From assembly GCA_928212115.1 (NCBI GenBank), contig CAKMRJ010005523.1, positions 147,688,984-147,752,983 of the forward strand: a stretch of 64,000 nt of DNA, read 5' to 3'. The notes beneath the pieces are model-generated. The model saw nothing but the letters and a program-made list of their open reading frames with translations. It had not been told where the DNA came from and searched no databases. The position numbers were made by a program, and so were the translations under genes. Of the stretch, positions 47,280-60,450 are shown piece by piece (the stretch's first letter is position 1; each line of letters starts with the position of its first letter). The DNA is from Lactuca virosa (taxonomy: Eukaryota; Streptophyta; Magnoliopsida; Asterales; Asteraceae).

Positions 47280-49252
47280 TTTAACATCCATAAAATTCAT
47301 GAAAATTTAAAACTTTTTCAGGCATTCAAAAACCATTATTTATTACAAGATCTTTTCAAAATAGTTTCATATCAGAGCATCCTAGAAATCAAAATCATAA
47401 AATGTGAGGAGGTGCACGATCACGCATTTGCCTTCCTGCGATCATCTGAAGAGCCTAAAGCAAAATCCAAAACTGTAAGCCCGAAGCTTAGTGAGTTCCC
47501 CCAAAATACCAACGCCATACAAACATAACCATATCATAACAAACAAACAAACAACATGCATACTGAGCTATCAGCCTGACTCGACCGCCTCGCAAGGCCA
47601 TCAACCTATCTGGACCGCTCTCCGAGACATCGGCACGTCTGCACCGCTTCGCAGGCCTCCAGCCTATCCAGACCGCTCGCCGGCCTCCGGTCTGACTAGT
47701 ACGCCCTTACCGGGTCTGCAATCTATTTAGATTGCCCTGGGTATGTTGGCCTAGAGCACAAAGCAAAGACCGCCTCAACCCATCCCCAATCACACAATCA
47801 ACACATAAATATCAAATGCTAGCATATACAAACAGTCAGACCGATCTAACAGATCACTAATCATAGCATCATCCTATATAACAGGATACCGACCTAACAG
47901 GTCACTAACATAGCGTCATCCTATATACTAGGATACCAACCTAACAGGTCACTAAGCATATCAACATGCAATAAACCCAGATACAAATCCGAAAAGGGCC
48001 GACATTGGTGCCTTCAACCCTGTTAGTATAGTGAGGACAAATCACCACACAATGTCGAACTGTAGTGATAAGATCAAACTCCCGAATCATAGCCACAAAC
48101 TCCACCACCTATAATCACAATAGGACCAAGTCCATCAAAATCCTAAATTACCAAAATACCCTCATAAGTTCAACTAGTCAACCCTTGGTCAAAGTCAAAG
48201 CCAACGGTCAAGGTCAACAATCCATGTTAACCCAACTCGTCGAGTGCAGCTCACTGACTCGTCGAGTTCCTTCAGAACTCAAAGAATCGAGAAAACCCCA
48301 GTCGACTTGCCGAGTTTCCAGACAACTCGTCGAGTCCATGCAGTGTCCAGCATGTCGGGAAAACCCTAACCAACTCGTCGAGTTATCTCACTAACTCGCC
48401 GAGTTTATGCAGACTCCAGAAAGCGAGAAACCCTCATCCAACTAGTCGAGTTGACTATGAAACTCGTCGAGTTCCTTCAGTCCTTTTCTCATTCAGACGC
48501 TTTTAAGCGAAACCAAGATCCAAACTGTATATCTAGCCTCCTAGGGTGTAGTTATGACGTAAAGTTACTAACTTTATGTGCATGCAAGGCTCCAAGAAGC
48601 TAAAACACTCAATACTAGCCTTAGGAAGAGGTTTTGGACATGGAGGAGGGCCTAAGCTTCATAAAGCTTGAGGCTTTATGTCCATAAGAGCCTAGAGGAG
48701 TCCAGATCTGAAGTTACAACTTCAAATTGTGCTTAAAACCAGAAATACTTCAAAACTAAGCTACAAATGGCCCTAAACTCTTGGATGAAGAGATCTAACA
48801 AGAGAATGATCAAGGTAATGACTTTTTACCTTCAAATGAAAGCCAAAACGATGTAGATGCTGGATCTACAAGCTCCTTTCCGTTCCAAGCTTCTCAACCT
48901 TCAAGTTTCTTCAACAAATGCACCAAAAACTCACTTTTAGCCTCACACACACACACACACTCGAAATAGAGGTTAGATCGATTGGGGTTTGCTTCTGAAC
49001 GTGAAAAGGTGGTAAGGAGGCTGGAAGGAGGACTTAAGGTCCTTTAAATAGGGTGCAAACCCTAAAACTTAGGGTTTTCATATCCAGATTCAATTCGTCG
49101 AGTTGGGTCCTCCAACTCGTCGAGTAGGTTCTAAAATTTACGCGGGCTGACTAGTTTCTACATGACGAGTTGGGGCCTCCAACTCGTCGAGTAGGCTTCC
49201 TTAATTTCATGAAAATTCCGAAAATCTCATTCCTGGAAATCTGGATGTTACA
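47280..49252 (-). repeat. 3' LTR of element E (ACTCGACGAG family), inserted in D
   Basis: On + it begins TTTAACATCC (expected TGTAAC) and ends GGATGTTACA next to a polypurine tract. ACTCGTCGAGT-type palindromes lie at 48236-48475 and 49090-49192. Sense-strand TATA is near 49045. A run of (CA)n is at about 48945-48960. It is of the same family as solo LTRs 1 and 2, in opposite orientation. Probable target duplication on the left is CCGGC (47275-47279). Confidence 0.82.
48558..48578 (-). promoter_or_regulatory. Conserved LTR hairpin (E)
   Basis: CGTAAAGTT / AACTTTATG around ACT: eight Watson-Crick pairs and one mismatch or wobble. About 680-690 nt from the LTR start on the sense strand. Confidence 0.5.
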
Positions 49253-49640
49253 ACTCTCCCCCACTTGAATTAGGCTTCGTCCTCGAAGCCTGCTATAGTG
49301 GACAAATCCGGATAATGCTTTTGCATTCCAGCCTCCAGCTCCCAAGTCTACTCGGATCCCCTCCGATGCCGCCACTTATACCTTTACTAAAGGTATCTCC
49401 TTGCCACCGGCCTCTCGATGTAGTTCAGGCGCTCATCATCCTGAAGATCACCCAATGATGCCACGACATCGTCGCCCGACACACACTTTCGCAACTACAA
49501 AACATGGGAAGTGCTATGAATCTGACTGATCTCCTCCGGGAGACCGAGTCGATACGCTGCCTTGCCAACCTTGGCAAAACCCGAAATGGCCTGATATATC
49601 AGGAAACCAAATTCCCTTCTTCCTGAAGCAGATCACACCC
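49253..49640 (-). pseudogene. Integrase C-terminus/chromodomain remnant, element E
   Basis: Polypurine tract (about 49253-49268), then decayed minus-strand coding. GVICFRK and the following ISGHFGFCQGWQGS correspond to the integrase GPRYIGPFRV module, and the nucleotide stretch 49280-49470 matches the chromodomain region of D and A with several frame breaks. After about 49640 similarity to pol ends abruptly. Confidence 0.65.
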
Positions 49641-51614
49641 TGAAAACCTGAAGTTCTTGCCAGAATAAAATCATGTATCATAAGCGGCTGCCGATAATTC
49701 TCTGTTGGAGAGGAGATTATATATTCTTTCAAGGGAAATTTCGTTCAATGATCGAATTATCAAGGATAACATGAACAACAGGAGGAAAACTGGGAGATGA
49801 ACCCTTTTGTGTTGACATGATAATGCTTCTTTCAGCTCCCGAACCTACATACAGTAATAGCCAACTACTAATGTATAACCACAAGCACCTATGACTGGCC
49901 CGACCAGCCTCGGGCTGGAATATCAACATGTCGAATCCAATCAACCACCAGATTGAAATCCTCAGGGTCTATTGGCCTACCGCCTCAACCCTACCGCTCT
50001 CCCGGAGCCTCCGCGCCTACAACTTACAGTTGGCCCGCACCGGGTATCTTGGCCTGCTGCATAGAGCAGGACCGCCTCAACCCTCCCAAATACAATGTGT
50101 CACCATAGATAATCAGGAGAAAGATCTAACCCGGTTCCCAAAACCTGAAAGACAGGGGCATTCTAACCCAACAACCTCTATTTCACCATCGATAACATCA
50201 CACCTTTCACCTGAAACTCGTGACTCGCACCACAAACTAAAAGATTCCCCATTTACCTCACTGACTTCCAAAATGCATGCCTCACACGGATATACTTGCG
50301 TTTCTCGATGCAAATTCCCACTATAAGCCACCCCGAAATGACCATCCATGAATCCACCTAGAGTTTCTGACTGAAAATACCACAGATCATGCAGAAAAGA
50401 TCCCCCAAACAGGTCGATAACAATCCTTTACCAATCCCAATCCATATGATATACCAAAACCTCAGCATAACCTTTGGCTCTCTGCCGTGCCATTACAAAC
50501 CTCCGAACCGACGAAAGAAGACAATCAAACCAAGAACTTCCGCATTTCATCCGATCCCTAACATCAACTTGCGAACACATAGAAATACAGAGCAAACATT
50601 CCCCAGATTCATTCTTATAGCTGACTGATACTCTAAACGACCCTTGATCGCTCCCTATCCAAACTAACCGATTAATAGGTCTTCTGATCTCCATCCACGC
50701 GTCAATATTGAGAGTATCATAAAGAGATTAGATGATCAATCATGACCATTAGGCATACCGCCCATGACTGGAATACCCCTACCAGGTCCTCAGTCCATGG
50801 ATGGGATGCTCCCGATCTCATACCGACCTTGTCGGTATTACATTGCTTGCCCTTCATCATGAGTCCTAAAGATACTCTTCTCCTTTCACTGCCTTGAGAG
50901 GACCTAATCACCGTCGCACACAATACTGAACGCGCACCACTATGCTGCAACCCTACATGTACGATTCACTTATAGAACAAGCTGCTACCCTAGCAAAACC
51001 TTACAAACTCATGGTCACCCATAACCCGAAGATAGGATAATGGTCGAACTCTCGATCTAATTTGAAGGCCACAACCCAACAGAACCATGCATATTCTTAA
51101 GGAAACCCAAACCTCATCCAAAAGGAAAGATTCCCCAAGATAAAGCAACACACCACCTCCATCAATAGCAGAAGACGTCCATATCACCGATCGAAACAAG
51201 ATCCCATACTTGATCGAGACTTCACGCATCCTACCCATATGAAACTAGCTCGAGAAGACTTCTAAGGCGATCTCAACGGTCGCCAAACCCAAGTCTGCTA
51301 TAAATAAGAAATTCCACTCTACCAACGAGGGCGAACTTACCCAAGGACCAAGGGAAACATAAACACACTGCACTGGAGAGTGTGTGACCCATTCCTTGCT
51401 CTTAATTGTCGCTTCTTGAATCCTTCAAGGAATTCCCGCTGAAAGACGAACTCAATGAACAATGGTTGAGGACATCTTGACACCTAACCCAATGAATCAC
51501 AAACCCACCTGGAGCTGAACATACCCGCTTCTGGAGAGATTCAACAATCAATATCTACCCAAAAAATTTGAAACAGCAGTCCGAACAGCAACTGACAAAA
51601 CCTTCGATGCCTCA
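49641..51614. other. Unassigned block between elements E and F
   Basis: About 2 kb with no convincing coding region on either strand. 49940-50100 (GCACCGGGTATCTTGGCC, AGCAGGACCGCCTCAACCC) resembles part of E's LTR at 47570-47790, so some of it may be decayed LTR or a non-autonomous derivative. Small ORFs here look random. Confidence 0.5.
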
Positions 51615-54093
51615 TGTGACAACCCAAAATTTCTATCTTGTACAGCCATTATATTCAATCAAAAGTCAGACTAGTTTCTGCTATCTTTTAGCACTGTTAA
51701 GGGTCTGTTTGAGAGATTCTGAGCCTAGTGTAATGTAAGAATGGATGCTAGGATGAGTTAGCTTGAGATCGGGAGGATTAATTCGAACCAGAAAACTACT
51801 CACAAGGTGTTCACGACCGCAATCTAGGTTCACAGCCGTGAACCACCTCCTATATATAAGAGTGACCTCTTTTTCTCCTCACTTCTCCTCCTCTCAACCA
51901 TGAATATCCCCATTCTCTCTCAAAAAGCTTCGACCGTGAACCCTCCAAAGCTCCAAAAACGTAAGTGTTTCAACCTTAAACTTGTTACACTTGAAAGGTT
52001 ACTAGATTCTAGCCTTGATTCTTCATGATTCATCACCACCTTCATGAACTTGAAGGGATCACGGCCGTGAACCCTTCATAAGGGTCGTGAACCCTTCATA
52101 GGTTCATTGGGCCGTGAACACCTCATGAGGCCGTGAACCTCATGTGGCCGTGAACTCTATAAGGCCGCAAACCCATCCTTGGGTGGCCGTTAAACCCCTT
52201 CCAAGCTTCCATTTGTGAGCCTAACACTTCATTTAGGATGTTTCCTACAATCTTAGGTGGTTTCCTATACTAGTTAGGAGTTATAACCACTAATTGAATA
52301 CACATATATGTGAATATATGCCTTATAAGATCCAACTGTGCTTCGAAACTTCAATTTTGAACTCAAGCGTCCTATATCTATCTTACCCTCCAGATCACTC
52401 ACAATAAGGTGAGTTCATACCCCTAACTTATATTTTTAAATGATTTTAAATGCTTTTATGGGGGGGGGGGAATACAAGTAGAAACATTATAGTTATTATA
52501 TCAATCACATGTGATTAATAACTATCAAACAAGTGGATTTCTTATACTTCAAAACTGTGTTATCAAACAAACTATTTCAAAACATTTTATAAACTGACAT
52601 CAAGTCATCTATAACCATTCAAATGGTTAAAATTACTTTATGTGTTAAAAACTCTTTTATATGCTAAACTCTTTATCAAACTCTTTTAAATTTATATAAT
52701 GTCATAATCATGTCTATATAGATATGGTTATATAAATAAGGTTGAAAGGCTTAGGACTGATAAAACTCACTTTATTTCTTGTTCCTTGTTTCGTTGTGGA
52801 CTTAGGGTAATGGTTGTTTGTCCGGGTGTCGTTTGGATCTTAGTTATATATTATGTATGTGTGTATAGATATAAAAGTTCTTACATCAGTTCAACACCTT
52901 TGGGTAGCAAAGGTGTACAAACACACTCAGTCATTCAAACAACATTACTAGTAAACTATAATAGGTATAGTTTAGAGGATTACTACTCACTATTTCCAGT
53001 ACAATGAAACATACAAGAGTCAATTCATACATGAGTCTGTTCAAACTTACTATAATGAGAAACAGAAAGAACATACTATGATGAGAAACATAAAGAACAT
53101 ACAGTAATGAGAAACAAGGAGGAACATACTATACACTAGAACAGAGAGAACATACAATACACTAGAACATACTATGCAAACACAAGAACACTATAACATT
53201 AATGTGAGCCACTACTTCATGGCATGGCAATATACTGCTGTGTCACATTTTGTAACCAGAGTCTCCTGGAGGGAGAGCGTGAATTTGTGTATAGATCTAT
53301 ACGGGATTGACCATCCTACACCTTGCTGCTAGCTACAGTGGGGCCTGCAGATGTACGGGTGATGAATGTCATACCATTTCGACGTCTTCGAACGCCGTGT
53401 TTTACTAGTCAATCAAGTATGGTTACAATCATATCACATTTTACCTTAATTAAACAATTGGTTTAAGGTAGTTAGTATAACGGTAGTTGCTATATACAAT
53501 ACTACAGTACATCTTTATTTTCCCATTACATTCAAATTGTGATCTTCTCACATAAACGGTAATGTAAACTATATTTTTGGTAAATGATATTCAGTCTTTG
53601 GGAAAAATACTCACTTTTACAAAGAACAAAAAATACAGAACATTCGGGTCTTGGTAGAAGGCTACATTTCAAGTAGAAAATATAGGATTTTCTAGGAGAT
53701 ACAAACATTTACAACAAACACTTACAAACATTTACAACAAACATTTACAAACACTTTCATCAAACTTATACAACATTTGATACTAAATTACTTATGAACT
53801 CACCAGCTTAAATGCTGATCTACTCTTTCAAAATAACTTGTATTCTCAGGTCACCAGTAGACAGGTACACTGGACCAGGTTTTAAGAAGACGGAGCTTAT
53901 TCAAGACTCGTCTTTTATTTTGATTCATATTTTGGTGTCTTTCAAACTATACACAGAACACACTTGTATTAAATTATACTATTAATGCAATGGATGATGT
54001 TGTTGCTTGTTTACTATTATGCATTGATATGATACTGTACATGACGTCTTCCGCCCCCGAACATTTCCGTCGTTCTGGTTTGGAGGTGTGACA
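51615..54093 (+). repeat. 5' LTR of element F
   Basis: TGTGACAACCC ... GGAGGTGTGACA followed by a primer site. The same termini occur in the solo LTR at 7603-9862. Palindromic GGCCGTGAACC and GTTCACGGCC words lie at 51808-51845 and 52057-52190; TATA CCTATATATAAG lies at about 51850-51862. A GAACATACTATGA-type short repeat is present at 53050-53180. Confidence 0.83.
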
Positions 54094-54095
54094 GA

Positions 54096-54108
54096 TTGAT
54101 ATCAGAGC
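54096..54108 (+). promoter_or_regulatory. Primer binding site of element F
   Basis: TTGATATCAGAGC, a one-base variant of the initiator tRNA-Met site, two bases after the LTR. Confidence 0.75.
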
Positions 54109-54809
54109 TTTGTTTATAGTGAATTGAGTATATATACCCATAAAAGATATACAACTATAAACCCATCAGGATTAAAATACTCTGACCAAAAGTTTATACT
54201 TTTAAATAATAAAATATTTAACCGAAGTATACATACCTGCATTCATACTAAAATCCGTGTCATTCTAGGACAGAACAAAAGTATTGCGGTTGTTGGACAG
54301 CAGAAGTAGGCTTGGGGACATATAATCAGATCTGGGAGTGATATAGCCTGATCAACTATATCTTTCCGAGAAGTGATTAGCATGTGCCTACGAATGGTTG
54401 TGGTGTTGCAGCAAGTCTAAAAACTTACCAACACTACTACAATGAAAACTTTAGAAAAAAACATAAACTTAAAATACTATAGGAGTATTTTGTGTTAGTA
54501 TAATTACTTATGTGCAAACTAAAAAGGTCTTTATTAGTATGTCAATAGTTGCTAAGTGGATACGCTAAGGTTATATGTGACTAAGGTGTCATAGACTTAG
54601 AATCTGTGATCTTTGCTTTACTTCCTGTTCCTTGTTTAGTTGTGGACTTAGTGTTAGGATCACTTATTCGAAGGTCTATCCTGTTTTGGTTACATATGAC
54701 TGGTATGCACTACAAAAATAATGGTGTAACTGGTAAGGATCACCTTATAATTATCTTAAGTAGTACATCTATTAACTATTTCTTTTACCCCTATTCTCGC
54801 GTAGATAAC
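54109..54809 (+). other. 5' leader of element F
   Basis: 700 nt of AT-rich leader with no supported ORF before the gag start. Confidence 0.6.
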
Positions 54810-55250
54810 ATGGCTGGATTCCATCCCCACGTCGACCCGTACTTTCCTAACCAAGGCAATGGTGGATGGCTCGATGCAGAGCCAAAAGAGAATCATCCAA
54901 TTCCATTGGAAGATGACTTCGCAGAGAACTTCCCAGAGGATTCTGACTCCGAGCCAGAAGTCAATGATCTACCCCTGGTAGCTCCGATCCCAAATCCTAA
55001 CCCTCGTCCGACTTTTCAAGGCCCGACGCCTCTGTGGGCTGAAAACATGGGCATATGGAGTCAAGAATAGGGTCAACCCTTACCGTACAACGGAGACCGA
55101 AGATTCTACAACACAAGCGAGGGAGGATCTGCGGACATAATTCTTCCCATCCTGGTTCGTCGTGTGGCTCGAAATGTTGAGCTTGGAACGACACCCATTC
55201 AACAAACCATCGAACTAGATGCTGACACAAACGCTAACACGGATAGTATC
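54810..55250 (+). pseudogene. Gag N-terminus of element F, cut by copia G
   Basis: The start is ATG 54810 (MAGFHPHVDPYFPNQGNGGW). It continues through an acidic Pro/Asn-rich stretch, a TAG at 55068-55070, and on in the same frame (PYNGDRRFYNTSEGG ... RRVARNVELG) until the LTR of G at 55251. This is the N-terminal, poorly conserved part of a gypsy gag; identity rests mainly on its position after the LTR and primer site. The rest is predicted right of element G, beyond the window. Confidence 0.7.
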
Positions 55251-55878
55251 TGTTGGAACCTGAAAGTGAACCTCTAGCAATCCAAAGTCCTATTCCGACG
55301 TGTGTGACTTCCGAAGTGAAGAGTGGTCCGGAACTTGTCCGGACCAAGTAAGAAGATGAGAAGAATGAAGGCATTCCGGAGCTGATCCTCATGTCCGGAA
55401 TGCATGCTGATCCGGAACATCTATGTTTTGTCTTTTGTTCATTTATTACTTTTGTCTTGTTATTGATGTAAAGTTTCATAGGAATTAGTTTATAGTTGTA
55501 TTTGGACAATCAGAATGTCAGATTTATCTCTTTTGTCCGGTCCTATGTAAACACTTGGGTTAATTCGCTGTAACATTCACTCCTATATAAAGGAGCATTT
55601 AGTACAAGTCAACTATGGATATTTCATTCACTTTTGGCATCTTTACTAAGTTCATTAAAACATTCTTCTTGTTCTTCATTTATTATTTTTACTTTGATCA
55701 TTTACTCTCTCATTCTTCACTTATTGTCTTGATCATTTGTTGAATATTCTATCTAAGACTTGACTGGTCTTTCCAGGCTAGACTTGAACTATTGTTAGCA
55801 AGCAGACATTGATCTTAAGCATTCACTCAAGGTTTGAGTTCTCAAACCTTGTCCCTGCGCATCAATCTTGTTCTCACA
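55251..55878 (+). repeat. 5' LTR of copia element G
   Basis: 628 bp, TGTTGGAACC ... TTCTCACA, with TATA box TCCTATATAAAGG at 55581-55593 and a cluster of TCCGGA palindromes at 55320-55412. Confidence 0.88.
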
Positions 55879-55880
55879 AT

Positions 55881-55892
55881 TGGTATCAGAGC
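55881..55892 (+). promoter_or_regulatory. Primer binding site of element G
   Basis: TGGTATCAGAGC, two bases after the LTR; initiator tRNA-Met type. Confidence 0.88.
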
Positions 55893-56027
55893 TTGAGTGG
55901 TTGTCCTTTGAATCCATAAAGATCAGATTATAGTTGATTTGAAATCACCTTGGTATTTCAATCATTTCTGTGTCAAGGATAAAAGTTCTTCTATATACCA
56001 CTTTAGCTTGAAGATATCTTAACTTCA

Positions 56028-59000
56028 ATGGCTGCTTCTATTCCTCAACATATGATTTCAATGCAAATCGCAAATAGTGTGGGTGGCCCTACACGTGCCC
56101 CATTGCTAGTTGTGGAAGAATATGATCACTGGAAAGTTAGAATGGAAAGATTTTTACTTGCCAAATATAAAGGTGAAGAAATCTGGAGATCTGTCACAAA
56201 AGGTCCATATGTTCCGGTAAGAACAGTTGTAAGAGATGCAACTGCTCAGCTCATGCGTGAAGATGAAACTCGCCCAACTCCTCTAACTGCTGATGATATC
56301 GAGAAGCTGCATGCTGATCAAGTTGTTTTCTCAGAAATGGTGTTTGGTGTTCCTCCCTCACTTTTTGAGCATATCAAGCTATGCAAATCAGCCAAAGAGA
56401 TATGGGACACTCTTCAAGACCTGATTGAAGGATCTGAAAATATGAAAGACAAGCGCCTCACCTCAGTTGTCAATGACTTTGACACATTCACCACCACTCC
56501 TGGTGAGTCAGTGGCCTCTGCTTCCAACCGTTATCGCATTGTGGTAAACAACATGACTGCTCATGGGATTATCCGAACTCCTTTGGAGTACAACCTCAAA
56601 TTCATAAACAATCTGGGCAAAGGATGGGGAAATGTAAAATCTTGTCTCCAAAGTAACGGTTCCTTGAAAAAGCTGAAGCTTTATCAACTCTTTGATGAAC
56701 TTCAAGGTCATGAGTCTAATGTTGCTCAAACCATAAGGGAACTCTCCGGAGGTCCTCTTGCTCTTGTCAGTTCTTTCGAATCAACCATTCCGAACTCATC
56801 TACTTCGGATCCCTTCAAACCCATTGTTCCATCTGTTCAAACATCCACACCTACCTTACCCACACAAATCTATCCTGTTGATGACTCCGAAGCTATGGAC
56901 TCTGAACTCCGTTTCCAACAGGAGTTCGCACTACTTTCAATGAAGTATAAACGTCCTTTCAATCCTTCTTACAAACCATACCAAAACCGATTCCATGCTC
57001 CTCACCAGAACAATCCTCAACCATTTTCAGCTCCGGAACCTAAACCCTCCGAAAATCCTCCTGCATATAAACCGAACCTCCCTAAACCAAACTCTACTTC
57101 GGAACCCTCTCAGAGTTCAAAATCAAACAAACCAAAAATAGTGTGTCATAAGTGTGGACATGCAAACCATTTTGCTAAAGATTGTTTGGCTGATGCTCCA
57201 TAAAAGCCAAAGGTCAAGGACTCTGCCTACTACATCCGAAGAGCACAAGAGATGGCTGAAAGTGAAAAAGCCTTTGTTACAACGGTTTCAAGAGATGTTG
57301 AAGGATATTGGTCCTCTGGGGATGATGATGATATGGTAATCGGAAGGAATATATGTCTGATGGCAAGACAAACGGTTGAATGTGATGAAGGGTATTGGTC
57401 TTCTGGGTCAGAAGATGAAGATGATGATGCTGAACCTCACTATTGCTACATGGCGACCAACGATCCACCAGGTCGAAGCATCGTTCAACAGGTAAAATCT
57501 ATGATCTCTGATAATAATTTTGACTTGTCTCTCTGTCAACCTTATATGAACCAAATTCAAACAGATATGAACACCATCTATAAAGCCTATGAGTCTGCAA
57601 TAGACGCGAATGAGAAGAAGGAGTGTGAGTTAAATCGTCTTAGGTTACGTTTCGAGGACAAAAAGTTCAAAATCGAGTCTTTAGAGCGTGAACTTGTAAT
57701 GTTAAGCGATGAATGTATCATTTTGAAAGATAAATGTGAAATCACCTATTCCGAACGTAATGTTTTGATTTCTGATAATAAACGTCTTAATGCCAAAATA
57801 GATGCTTTGCATAATTCTGTTGACATGCTTGAAGCGGACATTCGGATGACTCATAACTTTCGTCATCCATGGTCTAAAGCACCAGGTCTTGGAAGTGAGT
57901 TTCCGAAACCAATTGCTTGTCCCCTGAAGGAATTGCAAAATTTGACATTTATGGGAGAGGTTCCGAACATCAAACATTCGGACACCCCTGTTTCTCCCTT
58001 GTCACCCCTTCCGGAGACTACAGACCATTTTGAGTCCCTAATTCCTGAGTTCAAACCAATTGTTGTCAAATGTCTTGATTCCACGAAAATTCCGCCTCTG
58101 ACAAACCTGGACCTGAATCGGACCACTGAATTTCATTATAGTCTCCCAAATTGCATAGACCATGTTCCTAGAAGCAATCACACTAACAATTGTGTTGTTG
58201 AAGAAATTCCTACCCTGACAACTGATACCTCTGAGTTTGTATGGGCATCCTTAGATGATAAAGTTGGAAAATCAAGCAGTGTCTCCTCTGATTCTTGCGA
58301 ATCAGATTCCTTAGTTGTCTCAAAAACTAAGTTGGTTCCCATTACTCCTAAGTTTGATAATCCATCCGCAGGACAAACCTCAAAGTCTCACACTAAGAGA
58401 AAACCAATGCTGAATAGGAAGGATATTGTAGATCCCAAAGTAGAAGCTAGAAATGCACTTAAGAAGGAAGTGAAGACTAGACAAAATTCCAGGTTCATTG
58501 CCAACTCCAAACCAAATGTATCCAGGAACTCTCATGCATCAACTCATAGTCAAAACTCCTTTGCTCCCACTAAGATCCTCAAAAGACCTTCCATATCTCA
58601 TAGTCATGTAGAGCCTAAGAAAGTAGAGAATTCTACTCAGCCCAAAACTCGTGTGAATGTCACAACACTCCAAAACACCCCTCCTCGGACAAATTCATCT
58701 GTTTTTATTGCAAAATCTGATGGCACAATTTTTAAACCAAATCTTTCAAAACCAAATGTGTCATCAAGAAAATCCACAAATGAAAAGAAAACCTCTTCTT
58801 CAAAATCTTTAAAGAAAAATTTTGTGTGGAAAATCAAAACTCCCATTGATGAAAAACCAATTCCGGAAGTGACAAATGTTACCAACACTCCGGAAGTCAA
58901 AAGTCCAAAGCAGACTATTCCGAAACTCCAAGTCATTAAATATAACTACTGGATAGATGAAAAGACATTAGCCTTTTGTCTGTTTCCAAAAGATTCAAAG

Positions 59001-59108
59001 AATTCCACTCAGAAACACAAAGTTGTTCCAAAATCACAATCAAAGTCCAAAGCCCGTGCCTATGTCCCAAAGTCTAATTCGGAGCCTAAAAACTCCATTA
59101 ATCACTAA
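56028..59108 (+). pseudogene. Gag of copia element G (one in-frame stop)
   Basis: The start is ATG 56028, the first in-frame Met (MAASIPQHMISMQIANSVGG). The N-terminal 250 residues are a copia gag (UBN2/DUF4219-like) domain with YDHWKVRMERFLLAKYKGEE and KEIWDTLQDLIEGSENMKD. A Pro-rich linker and one zinc knuckle CHKCGHANHFAKDC follow near 57140. A TAA at 57201-57203 interrupts the frame, which otherwise continues to 59108. The second half has acidic EGYWSSG repeats, a coiled-coil candidate near 57550-57830 and a long Ser/Lys/Pro-rich tail. Long gag C-termini of this kind fit Sireviruses. It forms particles and binds RNA. The C-terminal half could be made only by readthrough or internal start. 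Confidence 0.83.
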
Positions 59109-59110
59109 TT

Positions 59111-59500
59111 TTGCAGGCACTTTGTGCTTCGGAGCAAGAAACAATATGGTATATTGATAGTGCTTGCTCCATGCACATGATGGGGCAGAAAGATTTTCTG
59201 CGAGACTTAAAGCTTACTCCAAATGCTGGTTACGTAACATATGGAAACAACTCAAATTCTCAAATTCGTGGTTATGGAATACTCACCAATGGAAATTTCT
59301 CTATCTCAAATGTGGCTTATGTAGCTGATCTGAAACACAATTTGATAAGTGTTCCTCAGCTCATTGATTCAAATCGTCGTGTGGAATTTTGAAAAAAGTA
59401 CAGCTATGTAATGACCGAAGATCGGAAAGAGTGTTTAATCAAGTCACTTCGCAACAAGAACATGTACCCGCTCGACATCAGCATGATTATTGGCAAACCG
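59111..59500 (+). pseudogene. Protease, element G pol
   Basis: Pol starts in a different frame from gag. The active-site region reads WYIDSACSMHMMG; the usual Gly after Asp-Ser is Ala. A TGA at 59390-59392 breaks the frame, which resumes in the same phase. A splice-acceptor-like TTTTGCAG lies at 59108-59115, at the gag/pol junction. Confidence 0.78.
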
Positions 59501-60450
59501 CAACTCTGCCTTCTTTCCAATGCTATTCCTGACGTCAGTTGGTTATGGCACCGAAGGCTCGCTCATCTAAACTTTCGGTACATGAATGATCTTGTATCTG
59601 GCGAAATGGTAAGAGGTTTACCTCTTCTCAAATTCGAAAATGATCATTTATGTGCTGCTTTTGAGTGTGGTAAGCAATCAAAGAAGGGTCATCCTGTTAT
59701 CATTGAAAAATCCATTTCGGAACCATTGGAGCTTCTACACATTGATCTTTGTGGACCATCCACTATAGAAAGTCTTCATCACAAGAAATACATTCTGGTG
59801 GTTGTTGATGATTTTACATGGTTCCTTGGGTCTTCTTCCTTCGGCTGAAATCCGAAATAGCCTCAAAGCTCATCAATTTTATCAAGGGAATAGAAGTTCT
59901 CATCAAACTCCCAGTTAGGAGAATCCGAAGTGACAATGCCTCAGAATTCACTAATTCCACCATTGAAAAGTTTCTCACCGAAAAAGGAATTGATCACAAC
60001 TTCTCAGCTCATTATACCCCACAACAAAATGGTGTAGTCGCACGACGAAATAGAACTCTTGTTGAAGCGGCTCGATCCATGCTGAGCTTCGCAAACCTGC
60101 CACTCTACCTTTGGGCTGAAGCAATATCTACTGCCTGCTTCACTCAAAATCGGAGTATCATCAATCGACGCCTCAACATGATACCGTACGAAGCAATGAA
60201 TGGTCGGAAGCCATCAATCTCATTTCTACATGTCTTCGGATGCAGGTGCTTCATCAAGAACAACCGAGATCAGCTTACCAAGTTTCAACCTAAAGCTGAT
60301 GAAGCCATCTTCCTTGGGTACTCCTCCAATCGAAAGCTTACAGAGTTCTTAACCGGAGAACTTGTGTTCTTGAAGAAAGCTTTGATGTTACTTTCGATGA
60401 CAACTTTGTCCGGAATTCTGGCCCAACTCACATCACCACCCACATCATGG
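59501..60450 (+). pseudogene. Integrase, element G pol
   Basis: The zinc region WLWHRRLAHLNF ... LCAAFECGKQ has Phe where the third zinc ligand (Cys) is expected. Catalytic segments are HIDLCGPST, RRIRSDNASEF and PQQNGVVARRNRTL; the last has Ala in place of the usual catalytic Glu. A frameshift lies near 59820. The C-terminal FGCRCFIKNN and KADEAIFLGYSS are recognisable, then a second shift near 60330. This integrase would be inactive. Confidence 0.85.

Noticed and set aside
49641..51614. Host gene or Helitron between E and F
   Set aside because: No helicase, Rep or host domain is visible and ORFs are short; part of it resembles decayed LTR.
59100..59120. TTTTGCAG at the gag/pol junction of copia G as a functional splice acceptor
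   Set aside because: A single acceptor-like word with no matching donor identified; noted only.
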